64,000 bases of DNA. It comes from JASHPR01 sp963808705 (GTDB lineage: Bacteria > Actinomycetota > Actinomycetes > Streptosporangiales > Streptosporangiaceae). Below the pieces are notes generated by a model. That model saw nothing but the letters and a program-made list of their open reading frames with translations, had not been told where the DNA came from and ran no database searches. The position numbers and the translations under genes are program-made. Where the stretch lies: NCBI GenBank assembly GCA_963808705.1, contig CAWEHB010000005.1, forward strand, positions 124,001-188,000, read 5' to 3'. How positions within the stretch are numbered: position 1 is the stretch's first letter; the number at the start of each line of letters is the position of its first letter. Shown here in pieces: positions 60,681 through 64,000 of this stretch.

Positions 60681-60706
60681 ACGAGGCCGGAGCGGAGGAG
60701 CTAACC

Positions 60707-61375
60707 GTGAACGCAGGCAACCGGCCGGGCAGCGCAGCAGGGCTGTGGCGGCCAGCAGAATCCAGGTACGTGCTGCCGTCCTTCGTGGAGCGGACGTCGT
60801 ACGGGATCAAGGAGATGAACCCGTACAACAAGCTCTTCGAGGAGCGGATCATCTTCCTCGGGGTGCAGATCGATGACGCGTCGGCCAACGACGTGATGGC
60901 CCAGCTGATCACGCTGGAGTCGATCGACCCCGACCGCGACGTCCTGATGTACATCAACTCGCCCGGCGGGTCGATGACATCGATGATGGCGATCTACGAC
61001 ACCATGCAGTACATCCAGCCCGACATCCAGACGTTCTGCCTGGGCCAGGCGGCGTCCGCGGCCGCGGTGCTGCTGGCCGCGGGCACCAAGGGAAAGCGGA
61101 TGGCGCTGCCCAACTCGCGGATCCTGATCCACCAGCCGGCCGTGGAAAGCGGCTACGGCCAGTCCAGTGACCTGGAGATTCAGGCCCGGGAGATCCTCCG
61201 GATGCGCACCGCCATGGAGCAGATCATCGCCCGCCACACCGGCAGGGACGAGGATCAGGTCCGCCGCGACGTGGAGCGCGACAAGTTCTTCACCGCCGAA
61301 GAAGCCAAGGAGTACGGGCTGGTAGATGAGGTTCTCACGACCCTTAAGCGCAAGACCGAGGTAGGGTCGTCCTAA
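60707..61375 (+). CDS. clpP2: ATP-dependent Clp protease proteolytic subunit 2
   Basis: 222 residues from GTG 60707, chosen for GGAGGAG six bases upstream; an earlier TTG (60677) overlapping the clpP1 stop is less likely. Ser in GQAASAAAVLLAAG, His in LIHQPAVESGYGQSSD and YINSPGGSMTSMMAIYD are the ClpP motifs; the second-subunit type is shown by the N-terminal RYVLPSFVERTSYGIKE. It works with ClpP1. Confidence 0.94.
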   Translation: MNAGNRPGSAAGLWRPAESRYVLPSFVERTSYGIKEMNPYNKLFEERIIFLGVQIDDASANDVMAQLITLESIDPDRDVLMYINSPGGSMTSMMAIYDTMQYIQPDIQTFCLGQAASAAAVLLAAGTKGKRMALPNSRILIHQPAVESGYGQSSDLEIQAREILRMRTAMEQIIARHTGRDEDQVRRDVERDKFFTAEEAKEYGLVDEVLTTLKRKTEVGSS

Positions 61376-61539
61376 CCGGTGGACTTACGCGGCCCGCGGC
61401 ACGGCGGGCGGTGACGGTCCATAAGCCACAACGACAGGCGCCAAGGCGGTACCGTCTAGGTCTACGACAAGCAGGCTGGGCAGGACACGCGTCGCGGGCG
61501 GGGCGGCCGCCGGCGGCCCCAGGGCAAAGGAGTATCTGG

Positions 61540-62814
61540 GTGGCACGCATGGGCGATGGCGGTGATCTGCTGAAGTGCTCGTTCTGCGGAAAGAGCCAGA
61601 AGCAAGTCAAAAAGCTCATAGCCGGCCCCGGCGTGTACATCTGCGACGAGTGCATCGATCTCTGCAACGAGATCATCGAAGAGGAACTGGCCGAGCCGGC
61701 CGAGCTCAAGTGGGACAGCCTGCCGAAGCCGCGCGAGATCTACGAGTTCCTCGACTCGTACGTGATCGGCCAGGAGAAGGCCAAGAAGGGCCTCTCGGTC
61801 GCGGTCTACAACCACTACAAGCGGATCCAGTCCGGCGGTGAGCGGTCCGGAGAGGACGGCGTCGAGCTCGCCAAGTCGAACATCCTGCTGCTCGGGCCGA
61901 CCGGGTCGGGCAAGACCCTGCTCGCGCAGACCCTGGCCCGGCTGCTCAACGTCCCGTTCGCGATCGCCGACGCCACCGCGCTGACCGAGGCCGGGTACGT
62001 CGGCGAGGACGTCGAGAACATCCTGCTCAAGCTCATTCAGGCTGCCGACTACGACGTCAAGAAGGCCGAGACCGGGATCATCTACATCGACGAGATCGAC
62101 AAGATCGCCCGCAAGAGCGAGAACCCCTCGATCACCCGGGACGTGTCCGGCGAGGGCGTCCAGCAGGCGCTGCTGAAGATCCTCGAGGGCACGACGGCCT
62201 CGGTGCCGCCGCAGGGCGGCCGCAAGCATCCGCATCAGGAGTTCATCCAGATCGACACGACGAACGTGCTGTTCATCTGCGGTGGCGCGTTCGCGGGCCT
62301 TGAGAAGATCATCGAGCACCGGATCGGCCGCAGCGGCATGGGCTTCGGCGCCGTGCTCCGGGTGAAGACCGACAAGACCACGGCCGACCCGTTCGCCGAG
62401 GTGATGCCCGAGGACCTGCTCAAGTTCGGGATGATCCCCGAGTTCGTCGGGCGGCTGCCCGTCATCACCAGCGTGCACAACCTCGACCGCGAGGCGCTGA
62501 TCCGGATCCTGACCGAGCCCCGGAACGCGCTGGTCCGCCAGTACCGGCGGCTGTTCGAGCTGGACGGGGTCGACCTGGAGTTCACCGACGACGCGCTCGA
62601 GGCCGTCGCCGACCAGGCGATCCTGCGCGGGACCGGGGCCCGGGGGCTGCGAGCGATCCTGGAAGAGGTCCTGATGTCGGTCATGTACGAGGTGCCGAGC
62701 CGCAAGGACGTGGAGCGGGTCGTCATCACCAGCGAGTCGGTGCTCGAGAACGTGAACCCGACGCTGGTGCCCCGCGATGCGCAGCGGCGGACCCCGCGGG
62801 AGAAGTCGGCCTGA
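61540..62814 (+). CDS. clpX: ATP-dependent Clp protease ATP-binding subunit ClpX
   Basis: 424-residue AAA+ unfoldase. The zinc-binding domain has C13, C16, C35 and C38 (LKCSFCGK, ICDECIDLC). Walker A GPTGSGKT is at 119-126, Walker B IIYIDEIDK, and the sensor region RGTGARGLRAILE near the end. GTG 61540 is preferred because AAAGGAG lies seven bases upstream and the product VARMGDGGDLLKCSFC matches actinobacterial ClpX starts; ATG 61549 is secondary. The 164-base gap after clpP2 may carry its own promoter. Confidence 0.96.
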   Translation: MARMGDGGDLLKCSFCGKSQKQVKKLIAGPGVYICDECIDLCNEIIEEELAEPAELKWDSLPKPREIYEFLDSYVIGQEKAKKGLSVAVYNHYKRIQSGGERSGEDGVELAKSNILLLGPTGSGKTLLAQTLARLLNVPFAIADATALTEAGYVGEDVENILLKLIQAADYDVKKAETGIIYIDEIDKIARKSENPSITRDVSGEGVQQALLKILEGTTASVPPQGGRKHPHQEFIQIDTTNVLFICGGAFAGLEKIIEHRIGRSGMGFGAVLRVKTDKTTADPFAEVMPEDLLKFGMIPEFVGRLPVITSVHNLDREALIRILTEPRNALVRQYRRLFELDGVDLEFTDDALEAVADQAILRGTGARGLRAILEEVLMSVMYEVPSRKDVERVVITSESVLENVNPTLVPRDAQRRTPREKSA

Positions 62815-62940
62815 CCGGCCGGCCGAGCCCGCCCCACCGCGTTTTCCCGCCCGGCCTCCGCCCGCTCCGGCCGGGCTGACCGGCCTCCCGCCCGCCCTCA
62901 CCCTGGACTGACTCACACCCGCCCGCTCGCCCTCGCCCAG

Positions 62941-63008
62941 CTTGATCGATTGGCGCGGACGATCCTTCAGTCAATACGACTGAAAGACGTCCGCGCCACG
63001 TGATCAAG
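62941..63008. repeat. Structured palindromic repeat, copy B
   Basis: A 68-base near-perfect hairpin between clpX and valS: CTTGATC at one end pairs with GATCAAG at the other, GGCGCGGACG with CGTCCGCGCC, CTTCAGTC with GACTGAAaG, and the loop is AATAC. It is homologous to 47626-47692, with compensatory stem changes. The rest of 62815-63086 is C-rich and holds no gene. Confidence 0.9.
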
Positions 63009-63073
63009 CCCGGCGGGCAGGCGGGCAGCCGCCGGGAGCGGGCGGTTCGGGGAAGGTCAATGCCGCGCGGCAC

Positions 63074-63079
63074 TAGACT
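63074..63079 (+). promoter_or_regulatory. -10 element for a leaderless valS transcript
   Basis: TAGACT is seven bases before GTG 63087, the spacing expected for transcription starting at the start codon. There is no Shine-Dalgarno in front of the GTG. The -35 is not clear. Confidence 0.45.
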
Positions 63080-63086
63080 CCCTGGC

Positions 63087-64000
63087 GTGACCGCACCAAG
63101 ACCCGCCGAGCTTCCCCCGCAGTACGCGCCGGCCGACGTGGAAGGCCGCCGGTACCGGATCTGGGAGGAGCGCGGCTACTTCACCGCCGACTCGTCGTCG
63201 GCCGCGCCCGCGTTCTCGATCGTCATCCCGCCGCCGAACGTCACCGGCTCGCTGCACATCGGCCACGCGCTCGATCACACGCTGATCGACGCGCTGATCC
63301 GGCGGCGGCGGATGCAGGGCTACAACACGCTGTGGCTGCCGGGCATGGACCACGCGGGGATCGCCACCCAGAACGTGGTCGAGCGCGAGCTCGCCAGGGA
63401 GGGCCTGAGCCGGCATGACCTGGGCCGGGAGGCCTTCGTCGAGCGGGTGTGGCAGTGGAAGGCGACCTCGGGCGGCGCGATCCTCGGCCAGATGCGGCGG
63501 CTCGGCGACAGCGTGGACTGGTCCCGGGAGCGGTTCACCATGGACGAGGGCCTGTCCCGCGCCGTGCAGACGATCTTCAAGCGGCTCTTCGACGACGGGC
63601 TCATCTACCGGGCCCAGCGGATCATCAACTGGTGCCCGCGCTGCCTGACCGCGCTGTCGGACATCGAGGTGGATCACACCGACGACGAGGGCGAGCTGGT
63701 CACGGTCCGGTACGGCGACGGCGCGGACTCGGTCAAGGTCGCCACCACGCGGGTGGAGACCATGCTCGGCGACACCGCGGTCGCCGTGCATCCCGACGAT
63801 CCCCGGTACAGCCGCCTGGTGGGCACCGAGGTGGAGCTGCCGCTGTCCGGGCGGAGGATCCCGGTGGTCGCCGACCCGCACGTCGACCCGGCGTTCGGCA
63901 CCGGGGCGGTCAAGGTGACGCCCGCGCACGACCCGGACGACTTCGAGATCGGCCGCCGTCACGACCTGCCCAGCCTGACGATCATGGACGAGCGCGGCGT
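63087..64000 (+). CDS. valS: Valyl-tRNA synthetase, 5' part
   Basis: The frame from GTG 63087 is open to the window end (304 codons of about 870). PPPNVTGSLHIGHALDHT has the class I HIGH motif at residues 57-60, LPGMDHAGIATQNVVE and NWCPRCLTALSDIEVDH are ValS-specific, and the editing domain begins with VATTRVETMLGDTAVAVHP. The KMSKS motif and anticodon domain lie beyond the edge. clpX-valS adjacency is usual in actinomycetes. Confidence 0.96.
   Translation, partial: MTAPRPAELPPQYAPADVEGRRYRIWEERGYFTADSSSAAPAFSIVIPPPNVTGSLHIGHALDHTLIDALIRRRRMQGYNTLWLPGMDHAGIATQNVVERELAREGLSRHDLGREAFVERVWQWKATSGGAILGQMRRLGDSVDWSRERFTMDEGLSRAVQTIFKRLFDDGLIYRAQRIINWCPRCLTALSDIEVDHTDDEGELVTVRYGDGADSVKVATTRVETMLGDTAVAVHPDDPRYSRLVGTEVELPLSGRRIPVVADPHVDPAFGTGAVKVTPAHDPDDFEIGRRHDLPSLTIMDERG

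Overview
This window is high-GC DNA (about 70% or more by eye) with many GTG starts, TGA stops and 4-base ATGA/GTGA gene overlaps. The order tig-clpP-clpP-clpX-valS at the right end is the conserved actinobacterial arrangement. Together with F420/LLM-type, HbpS-like and Cgl0159-like genes, this points to a soil-type actinomycete. No genus can be fixed from the sequence alone, and I saw no rRNA, tRNA, CRISPR array, transposase or prophage gene.

Layout. (1) 1-21.3 kb is an inositol or inositol-derivative catabolic island. It starts with a leftward Cgl0159-type aldolase running off the edge, then a damaged oligopeptide-type ABC importer, an N,N-dimethylformamidase-like protein, an APC permease, a metallophosphoesterase, then iolC, a second Cgl0159-type aldolase, iolB, iolD, and a convergent GntR regulator. 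Divergent from the regulator are two sugar-phosphate isomerase/epimerase genes (one IolE-like) interleaved with three Gfo/Idh/MocA dehydrogenases (one IolG-like). (2) 21.3-27 kb holds a YceI protein, a CBS-domain protein, an S9 oligopeptidase, a P1 (DmpA-type) peptidase and an HDAC-like deacetylase. (3) 27-33 kb holds a second, intact oligopeptide-type importer (SBP, two permeases, fused double ATPase). (4) 33.3-51 kb is an aromatic-acid or phenylpropanoid-like catabolic region. It has TenA, adenylate-forming ligases (two intact, one decayed), a SnoaL-like protein, an LLM oxidoreductase, a Rieske ring-hydroxylating dioxygenase (alpha, beta, a small protein and a dihydrodiol-type SDR), an alpha/beta hydrolase, a VOC protein and a TetR regulator. 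An ArsR-SRPBCC-DHFR-like trio follows, then a Rieske ferredoxin, meta-cleavage lower-pathway hydratase and decarboxylase remnants, a 4-OT tautomerase, an ICL/PEP-mutase enzyme and an HbpS-like protein. (5) 51-58.3 kb holds a small membrane protein, a cyclase-family hydrolase, a diacylglycerol-kinase-like gene, a DUF1269 protein and cydDC. (6) 58.4-64 kb is core genome: tig, clpP1, clpP2, clpX and the 5' part of valS.

How the genes fit together. In region 1, IolG-, IolE-, IolD-, IolB-, IolC- and aldolase-type steps can be read in one gene set, with spare dehydrogenases, an isomerase, a phosphoesterase and an amidase-like enzyme. This suggests that inositol derivatives are funnelled into the standard pathway. 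TTGTCA/CTTGTT-type repeats lie in the control regions of these units and of the second importer. In region 4 the gene content implies CoA activation, cis-dihydroxylation, dehydrogenation and a meta-type lower pathway.

An unusual number of genes carry lesions: an in-frame TGA in a permease, a deletion joining a solute-binding protein to its ATPase, a truncated thioredoxin-like gene, a triply damaged CoA ligase, a frameshifted DHFR-like gene, an IclR remnant, a hydratase/decarboxylase fusion, and single-base shifts in diacylglycerol-kinase-like and cydD genes. Because conserved genes such as cydD are hit within short repeats or G/C runs, part of this may be assembly or base-calling error; the multi-lesion catabolic genes look more like decay or collapsed paralogues. 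The most novel-looking signal is a long structured palindrome present in two covarying copies (47626-47692 and 62941-63008).
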